This document shows positions 51,313 through 61,561 of a stretch of DNA of 64,000 nucleotides, in pieces. The stretch covers positions 682,001 through 746,000 of the forward strand of contig NZ_CP137734.1 in the NCBI RefSeq assembly GCF_033406955.1. The letters run 5' to 3'. The position numbers and the translations under genes are program-made. Numbering within the stretch: the first letter of the stretch is position 1; the number at the start of each line of letters is the position of its first letter. The notes below the pieces were generated by a model. The model ran no database searches and was not told where the DNA came from. It saw only the letters and a program-made list of their open reading frames with translations. This DNA comes from Streptomyces violaceoruber. Its GTDB lineage: Bacteria; Actinomycetota; Actinomycetes; Streptomycetales; Streptomycetaceae.

Positions 51313-51339
51313 GACCGCGTGAGGAGCCGATGTGTGACG
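51313..51339 (-). promoter_or_regulatory. ECF41-type promoter before hydrolase pair
   Basis: On the minus strand CGTCACA (51339-51333), 16 bases, GGTC (51316-51313). One mismatch in the -35. Confidence 0.5.
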
Positions 51340-51363
51340 TGTCGAGCCCCCACGACGGCTTCG

Positions 51364-52152
51364 CTAGTCGGCGGCCACCTGGGTGGGATCCACCGGCTTC
51401 GGCAGCAGGAAGCCGTCGACGTACAGATCGACGTGCTCGTTGTAGAACGCGGTCAGCCCGGCGATGCGGTTGGCGTGGATGGTCGGGAAGTCGTACGTCC
51501 AGGCGATGTCCTCGTGGGCGCCGGTTTCGCCGTCGAACGACCAGTAGTCGCTCGTCGTTCCCTTGTAGGGGCACCGGGTCACCGTGTCGGAGTGCCGCAG
51601 CCGGGTCCAGTCGATGTTCATGGGGTCGAGGTAGTACCGGGTCGGCAGACCGGTCTCGAACAGCTTCACGCATCCGGAGGCCTCAGCCAGCACGACGCCG
51701 TCCACCTCTACTCGGACGGTGCTGCGCGAACGCAGCGCGTCCACGCGCGAGTACGGGCTCCGCGGATGGACGAAGACCGGCTCGTCCTCCTCGAACCAGG
51801 CGTCCAGCGCCTCCCATTCGAAACGCACCGTGTCACGCAGGGCTTCGGGGGAGCCCTCCCCCCAGACCCAGGCCGCCCCCGCACGGACCTCCGGGCCGAC
51901 CCTCAGCGTGTGGCGGTGAGCGGGCCCGGCACCGAGTTGCTCGGTGTGCTTGTCGTCGTCGAGCACACCCTCCACCAGGTCCTCGACCGGGATGCTGAAC
52001 TGCGGGTACGCCTGCCACTCCCACACGTACAGCGCTCGGCGGGTGTCGAAGGCGACACGCCCCCCGACCAGCCCCCGGATACGGCGGGGTACGGGCTCAA
52101 CGTGTCCGATCGGGACGATGAGACTCGGGTGCAGGACGCTCTCGGTAGCCAT
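51364..52152 (-). CDS. DUF427-domain protein
   Basis: A 262-residue protein with two DUF427 units: residues ~20-130 (GGRVAFDTRRALYVWEWQAYPQFSI) and ~140-245 (VEVDGVVLAEASGCVKLFETGLPTRYYL, then TRCPYKGTTSDYWSF, the family signature). The function of DUF427 is unknown; structures show a beta-barrel with a pocket. The ATG at 52152 with AAGGTGATCACC is favoured over an in-frame GTG at 52161. Confidence 0.85.
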   Translation of the reverse strand: MATESVLHPSLIVPIGHVEPVPRRIRGLVGGRVAFDTRRALYVWEWQAYPQFSIPVEDLVEGVLDDDKHTEQLGAGPAHRHTLRVGPEVRAGAAWVWGEGSPEALRDTVRFEWEALDAWFEEDEPVFVHPRSPYSRVDALRSRSTVRVEVDGVVLAEASGCVKLFETGLPTRYYLDPMNIDWTRLRHSDTVTRCPYKGTTSDYWSFDGETGAHEDIAWTYDFPTIHANRIAGLTAFYNEHVDLYVDGFLLPKPVDPTQVAAD

Positions 52153-52305
52153 GGTGATCACCTTGGGTTTCGCTGATGGTGCGCTCGCCGTGCCCGGTGC
52201 CCGGGAAGACGGCGCCGACTCGGGCCGACGGCCCGGTCCACGCGTTCGATGCTATCGCCCGCACCCGGTGACCACACCGTATGCGGGCTGTGGTGCGCCA
52301 TTCTT

Positions 52306-52316
52306 CACACGGTGTG
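52306..52316. promoter_or_regulatory. CACAC-G-GTGTG palindrome between DUF427 and ahpD-like genes
   Basis: A perfect 5-1-5 inverted repeat in the ~300-base divergent intergenic region (52153-52454). Apart from this and the promoter at 52391 I see no gene or RNA there. Confidence 0.3.
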
Positions 52317-52390
52317 CCCAGGGATGTGTCATGCCTTGCGGACTCCGAGGCCGGGGAACGGAAGGTGCCGTGCGCGCGGGCGGAATCGGT

Positions 52391-52417
52391 TGTCACAGAA
52401 CGCGCGGGCACCCGGTC
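52391..52417 (+). promoter_or_regulatory. ECF41-type promoter before AhpD/CMD gene
   Basis: TGTCACA (52391-52397), 16 bases, GGTC (52414-52417), 37 bases before the start codon. Carboxymuconolactone-decarboxylase genes are the best-known ECF41 targets. Confidence 0.7.
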
Positions 52418-52454
52418 AATGGTCCGTAACCGTTCCCCCTAGAGGAGATACGTC

Positions 52455-52925
52455 ATGGACGCGCGCATCAACTACTTCGGCAATGCCCTCGCGGGCAAGG
52501 TCATGAAGCACCTGAACTCGGCCGGAGCGGCGGTCCAGGCTGCTCTGCCGGTCGCCACTCAGGAACTGGTCAAGATCCGGGCCAGTCAGATCAACGGCTG
52601 CGGCTTCTGCACGGACATGCACACCAAGGACGCCGCCGCTGCGGGCGAGGACCAGCAGCGCCTGAACCTGGTCGCCGTGTGGCGCGAGGCCACGGTCTTC
52701 TCCGACGCCGAGCGCGCGGCCCTGGCGGTGACCGAGGAGGGGACCCGCATCGCGGACGCCTCCGGCGGTGTCTCGGACGAGGTGTGGGCCGAGGCCGCGA
52801 AGCACTACGACGAGGACCAGCTCGCCGCGCTGATCTCGCTGATCGCCGTGATCAACGCCTACAACCGGATCAACGTCATCAACCAGCAGCCCGCGGGTGG
52901 TTACAAGCCCGGCATGTTCGGCTGA
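52455..52925 (+). CDS. AhpD-like carboxymuconolactone decarboxylase family protein
   Basis: A 156-residue CMD/AhpD protein. The conserved core VKIRASQINGCGFCTDMHTKDAA holds the CxxC pair (Cys49, Cys52) and the downstream His, the proton-relay set for alkylhydroperoxidase activity. This exact subclass is the usual partner of ECF41 sigma factors. ATG 52455 follows AGAGGAGA. It ends at a strong hairpin before the MFS gene. Confidence 0.92.
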   Translation: MDARINYFGNALAGKVMKHLNSAGAAVQAALPVATQELVKIRASQINGCGFCTDMHTKDAAAAGEDQQRLNLVAVWREATVFSDAERAALAVTEEGTRIADASGGVSDEVWAEAAKHYDEDQLAALISLIAVINAYNRINVINQQPAGGYKPGMFG

Positions 52926-52968
52926 CGCAGCCGCTCCGGCCGGGCGGCAGCTCGGCCGGACGCGTACC

Positions 52969-53010
52969 GTCCGTCGCCTGCTCACCCCGACCCCCGAGCA
53001 GGCGACGGAC
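52969..53010 (+). terminator. Terminator after AhpD-like gene
   Basis: GTCCGTCGCCTGCTC (52969-52983) and GAGCAGGCGACGGAC (52996-53010) form a perfect 15-bp stem with a 12-base loop, 44 bases after the stop codon. Confidence 0.75.
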
Positions 53011-53040
53011 CGCTCGGGCAACGCGACCCCAGGACTCGAC

Positions 53041-54576
53041 ATGACCCACTCCCCCGCTCCCGAGAGCACCGCTCCCCTCCGCATCGCCGGCGCCCGGGGG
53101 CGGTGGACCCTGCTGGCCACCGTCCTGGGCTCGGGCGTCGTACTGCTCGGCTCGACCGTCACCAACATCGCGCTCCCACGCATCGGACAGGACTTCGACG
53201 CAGATCTCGGCGTCCTCCAGTGGACGGTGAACGCCTACATGCTGACCCTGGCGGGACTCATCCTGCTGGGCGGTTCCCTGGGTGACCGGTTCGGGCGGCG
53301 TCGCATCTTCGTCCTGGGCCTGGTGTGGTTCGCGGTCGCCTCGCTGCTGTGCGCCCTGGCTCCGGACACCACCACGCTCATCGCCGCCCGGGCCCTGCAG
53401 GGTGTCGGCGGCGCGCTGCTCACGCCCGGTTCACTGGCGATCATCGAGGCCTCCTTCCATCCGGACGACCGGCCGCGCGCGATCGGCCTGTGGTCCGGAT
53501 TCGGCGGTATCGGCGCCGCCCTGGGGCCCTTTGTGGGTGGGTGGCTGGTGGACGGGCCCGGCTGGCGCTGGACCTTCGTGCTGAGCGCCGTCCCGGCGCT
53601 GCTGTGCGTCCCCGTCGCCCTGCGCCATGTGCCGGAGTCCGTAGGCGCGCCACGCAAGGAAGCAGGCGCCACGGCCGGCGCGACCGCCCGGCGCGGGGTC
53701 GGCTTCGACGTTCCGGGCGCCGTGCTCGGAGCTGTGGCCCTGGCGCTGGTCACCTACGCGTTGACGGAGGCGCGCGACGGCGGGGCCCTGGCCGTCGCCG
53801 TGGCCGTCGGCGGTGTCGTCGCGGGGGCCGTGTTCCTCCGCGTCGAACGGCGCAGCGGCGATCCCATGATGCCGCTGGCGATCTTCTCCTCCCGGCAGTT
53901 CACCGCCGTCAACGTGATCACCCTGTGCATCTACGCGGGGACGGGCGGGTTCTTCTTCCTGACCGCGCTGCAACTGCAGATCGTCGTCGGGTACTCGGCG
54001 CTGGCCGCCGGGGCGGCGATGCTGCCGAACACCGTGCTGATGCTGCTGTTCTCGTCCCACGCCGGGACGCTCGCCCAGCGCCTGGGGCCACGGGCCCCGC
54101 TCACCGTCGGCCCGCTGGTGTGCGGAGCGGGGATGCTGCTGATGCTGCGGGTCGGTCCGGGCGCGTCCTACGTCCAGGACGTCCTCCCGGCCCTCCTGGT
54201 GATGGGCGCCGGCATGGTCGTCATGGTCGCCCCCCTGACCGTGACCCTGCTCGCCTCGGTCGACGCCTCGAACGCCGGGCTGGCCAGCGGCATCAACAAC
54301 GCCGCGGCCCGGGCGGCGGGACTGGTGTCCGTCGCGGCGCTCCCGCTGCTGGTCGGGATGGGCCCGGAAGCCTACCGGTCGGACGCGGCCTTCGACGCCT
54401 CGTTCGGCCGGGCCATGCCGCTGTGCGCGGTCCTGCTCGCCGTCGGCGCGTCGGTCGCTTTCGGCACGCTGCGGCGGTCCGCCACCGGCCCTCGTCCGGC
54501 GCACGGGCACATCCACGGCTGGCTGACGGAACCGCCGCTGGCGTCCCGCTTCGCCCATCGTCAAGCCGTCAAATGA
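53041..54576 (+). CDS. DHA2-family (14-TMS) MFS drug transporter
   Basis: A 511-residue H+-antiporter of the EmrB/QacA type. It has TNIALPRIGQDF (helix 1), LQWTVNAYMLTLAGLILLGGSLGDRFGRRRIF (motif A and helices 2-3), RALQGVGGALLTPGSLAII (motif C-like) and 14 predicted helices. It exports amphiphilic drugs or metabolites. The ATG at 53041 gives a normal N-terminus. It follows the AhpD gene across a terminator-like hairpin and precedes a cupin gene by 45 bases. Confidence 0.88.
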   Translation: MTHSPAPESTAPLRIAGARGRWTLLATVLGSGVVLLGSTVTNIALPRIGQDFDADLGVLQWTVNAYMLTLAGLILLGGSLGDRFGRRRIFVLGLVWFAVASLLCALAPDTTTLIAARALQGVGGALLTPGSLAIIEASFHPDDRPRAIGLWSGFGGIGAALGPFVGGWLVDGPGWRWTFVLSAVPALLCVPVALRHVPESVGAPRKEAGATAGATARRGVGFDVPGAVLGAVALALVTYALTEARDGGALAVAVAVGGVVAGAVFLRVERRSGDPMMPLAIFSSRQFTAVNVITLCIYAGTGGFFFLTALQLQIVVGYSALAAGAAMLPNTVLMLLFSSHAGTLAQRLGPRAPLTVGPLVCGAGMLLMLRVGPGASYVQDVLPALLVMGAGMVVMVAPLTVTLLASVDASNAGLASGINNAAARAAGLVSVAALPLLVGMGPEAYRSDAAFDASFGRAMPLCAVLLAVGASVAFGTLRRSATGPRPAHGHIHGWLTEPPLASRFAHRQAVK

Positions 54577-54621
54577 CAACCGGCGCCCGGCACAGCGCCG
54601 GCCGTTCGAAAGGAACCAGAC

Positions 54622-55110
54622 ATGTCGTACCCGGAGCAGAAGTACTGGGGTGAGGACGGCGAGGTCAGCGCCGTCTTCCGGCCGGCCACCACACCGCCGA
54701 ACCTGGGTGAGAGCGGTACCGGAAAGGACGCCACCCACTATCTGGCCACCACGGCCACCACACGGGGCGAGTTCGGGCTGTACCGGGTCGAGATGCGGCC
54801 CCGGGCGGGCGGCCCGAAGACCCATTTCCACAAGCGGATCTCGGAGTCCTTCTTCATCCTGGACGGGACCGTGCGCGTCTTCGACGGTGTGCGGTGGGTC
54901 GACGCCCGCAAGGGTGACTTCCTGCACGTCCCCCAGGGCGGGCTGCACGCCTTCCGCAACGACTCCGACGCACCGGCCGACATGCTGCTGCTGTTCACCC
55001 CGGGCGCCCCGCGCGAGGAGTACTTCGAGCAGGTCTCCCAGCTGGGGCACGCTTCCGAGGAGGAGCGTGCCGCGTTCTTCGACCGGCACGACTCGTACTT
55101 CGTGGAGTAG
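54622..55110 (+). CDS. Cupin-domain protein
   Basis: A 162-residue single-cupin protein. Metal ligands are in KTHFHKRISESFFIL (H-x-H, then Glu) and a His in PQGGLHAFRN. The function is unknown; small cupins of this kind include quercetinase-like dioxygenases. ATG 54622 follows GAAAGGA. Convergent with another cupin gene, separated by a giant hairpin. Confidence 0.85.
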   Translation: MSYPEQKYWGEDGEVSAVFRPATTPPNLGESGTGKDATHYLATTATTRGEFGLYRVEMRPRAGGPKTHFHKRISESFFILDGTVRVFDGVRWVDARKGDFLHVPQGGLHAFRNDSDAPADMLLLFTPGAPREEYFEQVSQLGHASEEERAAFFDRHDSYFVE

Positions 55111-55149
55111 GAGCAGGGGCAGGAGCGGGAGCCATGGAAACCGCACAAC

Positions 55150-55210
55150 GACGGGGCCCCGCATCCGTGACCTCCCGGCCTGGCCGGTGTCACGGGTGCG
55201 GGGCCCCGTC
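55150..55210. terminator. 22-bp bidirectional terminator between two cupin genes
   Basis: The left arm (55150-55171, GACGGGGCCCCGCATCC...) pairs with the right arm (55189-55210) over 22 positions with one G-T wobble. The 17-base loop has its own CCGG/GGCCGG mini-stem. It separates the convergent cupin genes. Confidence 0.85.
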
Positions 55211-55229
55211 GCGAGTGCCCGACCGAGGG

Positions 55230-55682
55230 TCAGGCGGTGGGCCGGGGTGCGCGCAGGTGGGCGCGCTCCTTCAGCTCCGCCTCGTCGACCAGTTCGAGCA
55301 TGGGCTTGCCGGGCGCGCACATCATCGTGACGACGAACTCCGTCTTCTCGTCGCTGAGCGCGTTGCCGTCCTGGTAGTGGATGGCGTCGCCGCCCGGCTC
55401 CCAGAAGGTACCGCCGGCCTCGACCACACGCTCGGGCTCACCCTCCAGTTCGAAGCGGACGGCGCCCTTGATGACGTAACCGAACGCCGGGCCGGAGTGG
55501 CGGTGCGGCGGGGTGCCGGGGTCACCGGGCTCCCACTCGACGTGGATGGTCATCGCCGAGGCGCCCTCGGGGACGACGACCGGCGAGGCGTCCTGGATCA
55601 TCTTCGCCGCGCGGGTCCAGCTGGGACCGTCCGCGTCGCCGGTTCCGTGTCCGTGGTGGGCGTGCTGTGCATTCTCCGACAT
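55230..55682 (-). CDS. Cupin-domain protein
   Basis: A 150-residue single-cupin protein. The His-rich N-terminus (NAQHAHHGHG) could bind metal. Cupin motif 1 reads PHRHSGPAFGYVIKGAVRFE and motif 2 GDAIHYQDGN. It starts at 55682 (MSENAQ) after GGAAGGTG. An ECF41-type promoter lies 93 bases upstream. Divergent from NmrA copy 3. Confidence 0.85.
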   Translation of the reverse strand: MSENAQHAHHGHGTGDADGPSWTRAAKMIQDASPVVVPEGASAMTIHVEWEPGDPGTPPHRHSGPAFGYVIKGAVRFELEGEPERVVEAGGTFWEPGGDAIHYQDGNALSDEKTEFVVTMMCAPGKPMLELVDEAELKERAHLRAPRPTA

Positions 55683-55774
55683 CGAGTCGCACCTTCCGTG
55701 GTTTCGCCGTGACGGGCGGCACATCGTCCGCCGTCACGGGGTCGTCTCCGGTCGTGATGACCGCTCGCCCTCCT

Positions 55775-55801
55775 GACCGGACACCGTGCGCGTCTGTGAC
55801 A
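55775..55801 (-). promoter_or_regulatory. ECF41-type promoter before cupin gene
   Basis: On the minus strand TGTCACA (55801-55795), 16 bases, GGTC (55778-55775). Confidence 0.65.
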
Positions 55802-55841
55802 CCGCGCCACGCCGGTCGGGGGCCGAGCCCCGGCCGCACGG

Positions 55842-55868
55842 TGTCACACGAAGGACTCGCGTTCTGTC
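55842..55868 (+). promoter_or_regulatory. ECF41-type promoter before NmrA copy 3
   Basis: TGTCACA (55842-55848), 16 bases, TGTC (55865-55868), 93 bases before the start codon. Divergent to the cupin promoter. Confidence 0.65.
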
Positions 55869-55960
55869 TAGGTGAGACGGGCACGTTGGCACTTCGGCAT
55901 CCGCCACCGTCCGCCCGGAACACCCAGCGGGGTCATCGGCCCCCGACGGAGGAGACGCAG

Positions 55961-56701
55961 ATGAGAGTCGTCGTTGCAGGTGCCACCGGACTGATCGGTT
56001 CCCGGACCGTCGCGCGGCTCCGGGACCACGGGGTGGAGGTCGTCCCCGTCTCGCGCGGGGAAGGAGTCGACGTCAGCACCGGCCAAGGCCTGGACCGGGC
56101 GCTGCGCGGCGCCGAAGTGGTCGTGGACGTCACCGACGCGCCCTCCCGGCGGCAGGAGACCAGCACCGCGTTCTTCACCACCGCGACGGGCAACGTCCTC
56201 AAGGCGGCCGCCGCCGCGGACGTCGAACACTACGTGGCGCTGTCGGTGGTGGGCGCCGACCGGATCGGGTCGGGCTACTTCCGGGCCAAGGCGGCGCAGG
56301 AGGACTTGGCACGCCACACCACCGTGCCGTACTCGGTGGTGCGCGCCACACCGTTCCACGAGTCCGTGGAGGCCGCCGCCGCGGCCGGCACCCGGCCCGA
56401 CGGCGTGCACGTGCCGCCGCTGTCGCTGCGGCCCGTCTCGGCGGACGACGTCGCCGCGGCCGTCGCCCATGTCGCTGTCGGGCTCCCCCAGTTCGGCGTG
56501 GTCGAGACAGCCGGGCCCGAGGAGCTCCGGCTGGAGGACCTCACGGCCGAAGTGCTCAACTTCCTCGGCCGGCCCGGCCCGGTGATCACCGACTCGCTGG
56601 CCCCGTTCTTCGGCGCGGTGCTCGAGGAGCGGGACCTGCTTCCCGGGCCGGACGCCCGGCTGGGCCATCACACGTTCACCCAGTGGCTCAAGAGCCGCTG
56701 A
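55961..56701 (+). CDS. NmrA-like NAD(P)-binding protein (copy 3)
   Basis: A 246-residue atypical SDR: VVVAGATGLIGSRTVA nucleotide loop, VALSVVGADRIGSGYFRAKAAQEDLAR, VPYSVVRATPFHE, ETAGPEELRLEDL and a C-terminal FFGAVLEERDLLPGPDARLG that also ends copy 1 (there FYGARLRPRDLLPGPDAF). Copies 1 and 3 are therefore closer to each other than to copy 2. The start at 55961 follows GGAGGAGACGCAG. It is 116 bases upstream of the pyruvate dehydrogenase gene. Confidence 0.88.
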   Translation: MRVVVAGATGLIGSRTVARLRDHGVEVVPVSRGEGVDVSTGQGLDRALRGAEVVVDVTDAPSRRQETSTAFFTTATGNVLKAAAAADVEHYVALSVVGADRIGSGYFRAKAAQEDLARHTTVPYSVVRATPFHESVEAAAAAGTRPDGVHVPPLSLRPVSADDVAAAVAHVAVGLPQFGVVETAGPEELRLEDLTAEVLNFLGRPGPVITDSLAPFFGAVLEERDLLPGPDARLGHHTFTQWLKSR

Positions 56702-56817
56702 CCCCGCCGGGCGGCGCAGCCCGTCGCCCGGATCTCCCCCTCAGACCTGTCGCGCCGCGACACCCACCGTGTCCGCGGCCGGTGTCGCCGACACCACGCC
56801 GTGAAAAGAAGGCTGCC

Positions 56818-59505
56818 ATGAGTGATCCCTCCCGGCCGACCGAGAACCCTGTGATCAGTGAGCTGGACCAACTGCCCGACCGCGACCGCGAGGAGACCGC
56901 CGAGTGGCGGGCCTCCCTCGACGCCGTCGTGCGCAACGCGGGGCCGGAACGGGCGGTGTACCTGATGCGGCGGGTGCACGAGTTCGCCGCGAGTACGGGC
57001 ATGTCCCTGCCGGGGCTGCTGCACTCCGACTACATCAACACCGTCCCCGCCGCCGCGCAGCCGGAGTTCGACGGTGATCTGGAGATGGAGTCCAGGATCA
57101 CCGCGCTCAACCGGTGGAACGCGGCGGCGATGGTCACCCGCGGCGCGCGCCTCGGACTGGGCGGTCACATCTCCACCTACGCGTCGGCGGCCTGGCTCTA
57201 CGAGATCGGCTTCCACCACTTCTTCCGGGGCAAGGACGCCGACGGCTCCGGCGACCAGCTCTTCGTCCAGGGACACGCCTCCCCCGGCATCTACGCCCGG
57301 GTCTTCCTGGAGGGGCGGCTGAGCGAGAGCCAGCTGGACTCCTTCCGCCGGGAGGCCGGCGGTCATGGACTGCCGTCCTATCCGCACCCCCGGCGGCTGC
57401 CGTGGCTGTGGGAGTTCCCGACGGTCTCCATGGGACTGGGCCCCCTCAGCGCCGTCTACCAGGCCCGCTTCAACCGCTATCTGCACGCCCGCGGCATCAA
57501 GGACACCTCCACCTCACGGGTGTGGGCGTTCCTGGGCGACGGGGAGATGGACGAACCGGAGTCGACGGCCGCCCTGACCCTGGCCTCCCGCGAGAACCTG
57601 GACAACCTCACCTTCGTCATCAACTGCAACCTCCAGCGCCTGGACGGCCCGGTACGGTCCAACTCGAAGATCGTGCAGGAACTGGAGGCACGGTTCCGGG
57701 GCGCGGGCTGGAACGTGGTCAAGACGCTCTGGGGCGAGGCCTGGGACCCGCTGCTGGCGCAGGACACCACCGGCGACCTGGTACGGCGCCTGGGCGAGGT
57801 GCCCGACGCCCAGATGCAGACGCTCGCCGCGCGGGACGCGGCCTACATACGCAAGCACTTCTTCACGGGTGACGCCCTGTCGGCGCTCTCCGCCTCCCTG
57901 AGCGACGCGCGGGTGGTCGAGCTGTTCGAGAACTCGCGGGGCGGACACGAGCCGTTGAAGGTGTACGCCGCCTACCGGGCCGCCGTCGAGCACCGGGGCG
58001 CCCCGACGGTGGTCCTCGCCCAGACGGTGAAGGGCCACACGCTGGGCCCGGCGTTCGAGTCGCGCAACGCCAACCACCAGATGAAGAAGCTCACGATGGA
58101 GCAGTTCCGTGCCATGCGCGACCTGCTGGAGCTGCCCATCCCCGACAGCGCGCTGGCCGGCGACCAGGTGCCGTTCTGGCACCCAGGGCAGGACTCGCCC
58201 GAGGTGCGTTACCTGCACGAACGCCGGGCCGCGCTGGGCGGGCCCGCGCCCGTGCGCCGGGTGGTCGCCAAGCCGCTGCCGGAACCGCCCGCCAAGCCCT
58301 TCGAGGACCTGGAGAAGGGGTCCGGCCACCAGGAGATGGCCACCACGATGGCACTGGTCCGGCTGGTCAAGGACCTCATGCGCGACCCGCGCAGCGGGGC
58401 CCGCTGGGTGCCGATCGTCCCCGACGAGGCCCGCACCTTCGGCATGGAGTCGATGTTCCCCACCGCCGGCATCTACTCGCCGCAGGGCCAGACCTACGAC
58501 CCGGTCGACGCGGACCAACTGCTCCACTACCTGGAGAGCACGACCGGGCAGCTGCTCATCGAGGGCATCACCGAGGCCGGTTCCGTCGCCGAGTTCGCCG
58601 CCGCCGCGACGTCGTACGCCACGCACGGCGAACCCATGATCCCCTTCTACATCTTCTACGCCATGTTCGGTTTCCAGCGGACCGGCGACCAGTTCTGGGC
58701 GCTCGGCGACCAGATGGGCCGCGGCTTCGTGGTCGGCGGCACCGCCGGGCGCACGACGATGACCGGCGAGGGCCTCCAGCACGGGGACGGCCACTCGCAC
58801 CTGCTCGCCGCCACCAATCCGGCGGCCGTCAGCTACGACCCGGCGTTCGCCTACGAGATCGCGGTCATCGTCCGGGACGGTCTGCGCCGCATGTACGGCG
58901 AGCGGCCCGAGAACGTCTTCTACTACCTGACCGTGTACAACGAGCCCAAGCACCAGCCCGCCATGCCGCCGGTTCCCGGCATCGAGGAGGGCATCGTCCG
59001 GGGCATCTACCGGTTCCGGCCCGCCGAGGCGCCCGCGGCCGGGCCCCGGCTCCAGCTGCTCGCCTCCGGTACGGCGATCCACTGGGTCCTGCGCGCACAG
59101 GAGCTGCTCGCCTCCGACTGGGGCGTGCACGCCGACGTGTGGTCGGTGACGTCCTGGACGGAGCTGCGCCGGGACGCGATGCGTGCCGACGACGCCCGGA
59201 CGCGGGGCGAGGAACGCACCCCCTTCGTCACTCGGGCCCTGTCCGGGGCGCCGGGGCCGGTGCTGGCCGTCAGCGACTGGATGCGGCAGGTGCCCGACCA
59301 GATCAGCCAGTGGGTCGAGCAGGACTACTACTCCCTGGGAACCGACGGTTTCGGGCTGTCCGACACCCGTGAGGACGTGCGCCGCTACTTCCGGGTGGAC
59401 GCCGAGTCGATCGTGGTGACCGCGCTGGACCGTCTGGCCCGTGCGGGCCAGGTCCCGCCGGAGACCGTCGCGCGGGCCCGCGCGCAGTACGGCCTCGGCC
59501 GCTGA
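56818..59505 (+). CDS. aceE: Pyruvate dehydrogenase E1 component, homodimeric type
   Basis: An 895-residue AceE-type thiamine-diphosphate enzyme that decarboxylates pyruvate and transfers the acetyl group to lipoyl-E2. The N-terminal half has GGHISTYASAAWLYEIGFHHF, the TPP motif starting GDGEMDEPES (residues ~241-250) and its NCNLQ end; the middle has GHTLGPAFESRNANHQMKK, and the C-terminal half carries the transketolase-like fold (FYIFYAMFGFQRTGDQFWALGDQ). Full length. ATG 56818 is 11 bases after a weak AAAAGAAGG site. Probable operon with the E2 gene; no E3 (lpd) gene is present. Confidence 0.93.
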   Translation: MSDPSRPTENPVISELDQLPDRDREETAEWRASLDAVVRNAGPERAVYLMRRVHEFAASTGMSLPGLLHSDYINTVPAAAQPEFDGDLEMESRITALNRWNAAAMVTRGARLGLGGHISTYASAAWLYEIGFHHFFRGKDADGSGDQLFVQGHASPGIYARVFLEGRLSESQLDSFRREAGGHGLPSYPHPRRLPWLWEFPTVSMGLGPLSAVYQARFNRYLHARGIKDTSTSRVWAFLGDGEMDEPESTAALTLASRENLDNLTFVINCNLQRLDGPVRSNSKIVQELEARFRGAGWNVVKTLWGEAWDPLLAQDTTGDLVRRLGEVPDAQMQTLAARDAAYIRKHFFTGDALSALSASLSDARVVELFENSRGGHEPLKVYAAYRAAVEHRGAPTVVLAQTVKGHTLGPAFESRNANHQMKKLTMEQFRAMRDLLELPIPDSALAGDQVPFWHPGQDSPEVRYLHERRAALGGPAPVRRVVAKPLPEPPAKPFEDLEKGSGHQEMATTMALVRLVKDLMRDPRSGARWVPIVPDEARTFGMESMFPTAGIYSPQGQTYDPVDADQLLHYLESTTGQLLIEGITEAGSVAEFAAAATSYATHGEPMIPFYIFYAMFGFQRTGDQFWALGDQMGRGFVVGGTAGRTTMTGEGLQHGDGHSHLLAATNPAAVSYDPAFAYEIAVIVRDGLRRMYGERPENVFYYLTVYNEPKHQPAMPPVPGIEEGIVRGIYRFRPAEAPAAGPRLQLLASGTAIHWVLRAQELLASDWGVHADVWSVTSWTELRRDAMRADDARTRGEERTPFVTRALSGAPGPVLAVSDWMRQVPDQISQWVEQDYYSLGTDGFGLSDTREDVRRYFRVDAESIVVTALDRLARAGQVPPETVARARAQYGLGR

Positions 59506-59614
59506 ACCGCCGTAGGAGGCGACCCCTACCGCCCGTGTCGTCCGACGCGGGCCGTGCACGACAGGTCCGGCCGGGCCAGGCGCCCCGTCGTTCCGTGAGG
59601 AGTTGAACGTCATC

Positions 59615-60874
<1,260 letters not shown>

Positions 60875-60880
60875 ACGAGG

Positions 60881-60913
60881 AAAGCCGGTGCGGGCGATGC
60901 CCGCACCGGCTTT
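60881..60913 (+). terminator. Rho-independent terminator after E2 gene
   Basis: AAAGCCGGTGCGGGC (60881-60895) pairs perfectly with GCCCGCACCGGCTTT (60899-60913) around GAT, followed by a T-rich tail. This is the most canonical terminator in the window. Confidence 0.9.
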
Positions 60914-60964
60914 TCCCTTGGCGGCGGAGGCCGCGGACGCGGTGTGTGAGGGTGCCCGCACGCG

Positions 60965-61456
60965 TCACTGACGGGATACGGACGCGTGGGCCGTCAAGTC
61001 GTGGACCAGGACCCGTGCGGTGACGGCGCCGCCCTCCTCCGTGCGCTGTACCGGAACGGGCGCGTGGCGCAGCATGGCGTCGATCCGCTCGTCGCCGGCC
61101 AGGAAGAGGCCGTAGAGCGTCGTCCAGCCGCCGGCCCGCGCGTGCTCGCCCAGGTGCTGGAGCAGGCGGGTCCCGAGTCCGCGGCCCTGCCAGGAGTCCT
61201 CGACCAGCAGCGCCGCCTCGGCGGCCGTGTGATCCGGCATCAGGTGGCCCACGGCGACGATGCGGCCGGTGGCGCCCAGGGCCGCCAGGTGTACCGATCC
61301 GGGGCGGGACAGCAGAGTGGGCACATACGTGCGGGGGTCGGCCATCGCCCGGTGGTAGCGGCTCCACAGGGTCTGCGGCGAGCAGCGGCGGTGCATCGCC
61401 ACGGTGCGGGTGAGCTGGCCGGGGCCTATCGGGATGATCCGCGGTTCGCGGCGCAT
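60965..61456 (-). CDS. GNAT-family N-acetyltransferase
   Basis: A 163-residue GNAT protein. It has SLIWSRY-type acceptor helix (SPQTLWSRYHRAM), VGHLMPDHTAAEAALLVEDSWQGRGLGTRLLQHL with the acetyl-CoA loop Q-G-R-G-L-G at about residues 103-108, and a C-terminal beta-strand. The start at 61456 (MRREPRI) follows AAGGACGGACTC. The substrate is unknown. Confidence 0.85.
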   Translation of the reverse strand: MRREPRIIPIGPGQLTRTVAMHRRCSPQTLWSRYHRAMADPRTYVPTLLSRPGSVHLAALGATGRIVAVGHLMPDHTAAEAALLVEDSWQGRGLGTRLLQHLGEHARAGGWTTLYGLFLAGDERIDAMLRHAPVPVQRTEEGGAVTARVLVHDLTAHASVSRQ

Positions 61457-61561
61457 GAGTCCGTCCTTGGGCGGCCGGGAACCGGTGCGCGACACGCACA
61501 CGGCGCGGGGTCGGGAAAGGGCCGGTGGCGAACCACCGGCCCTTCGATCACCGGTGCGCTC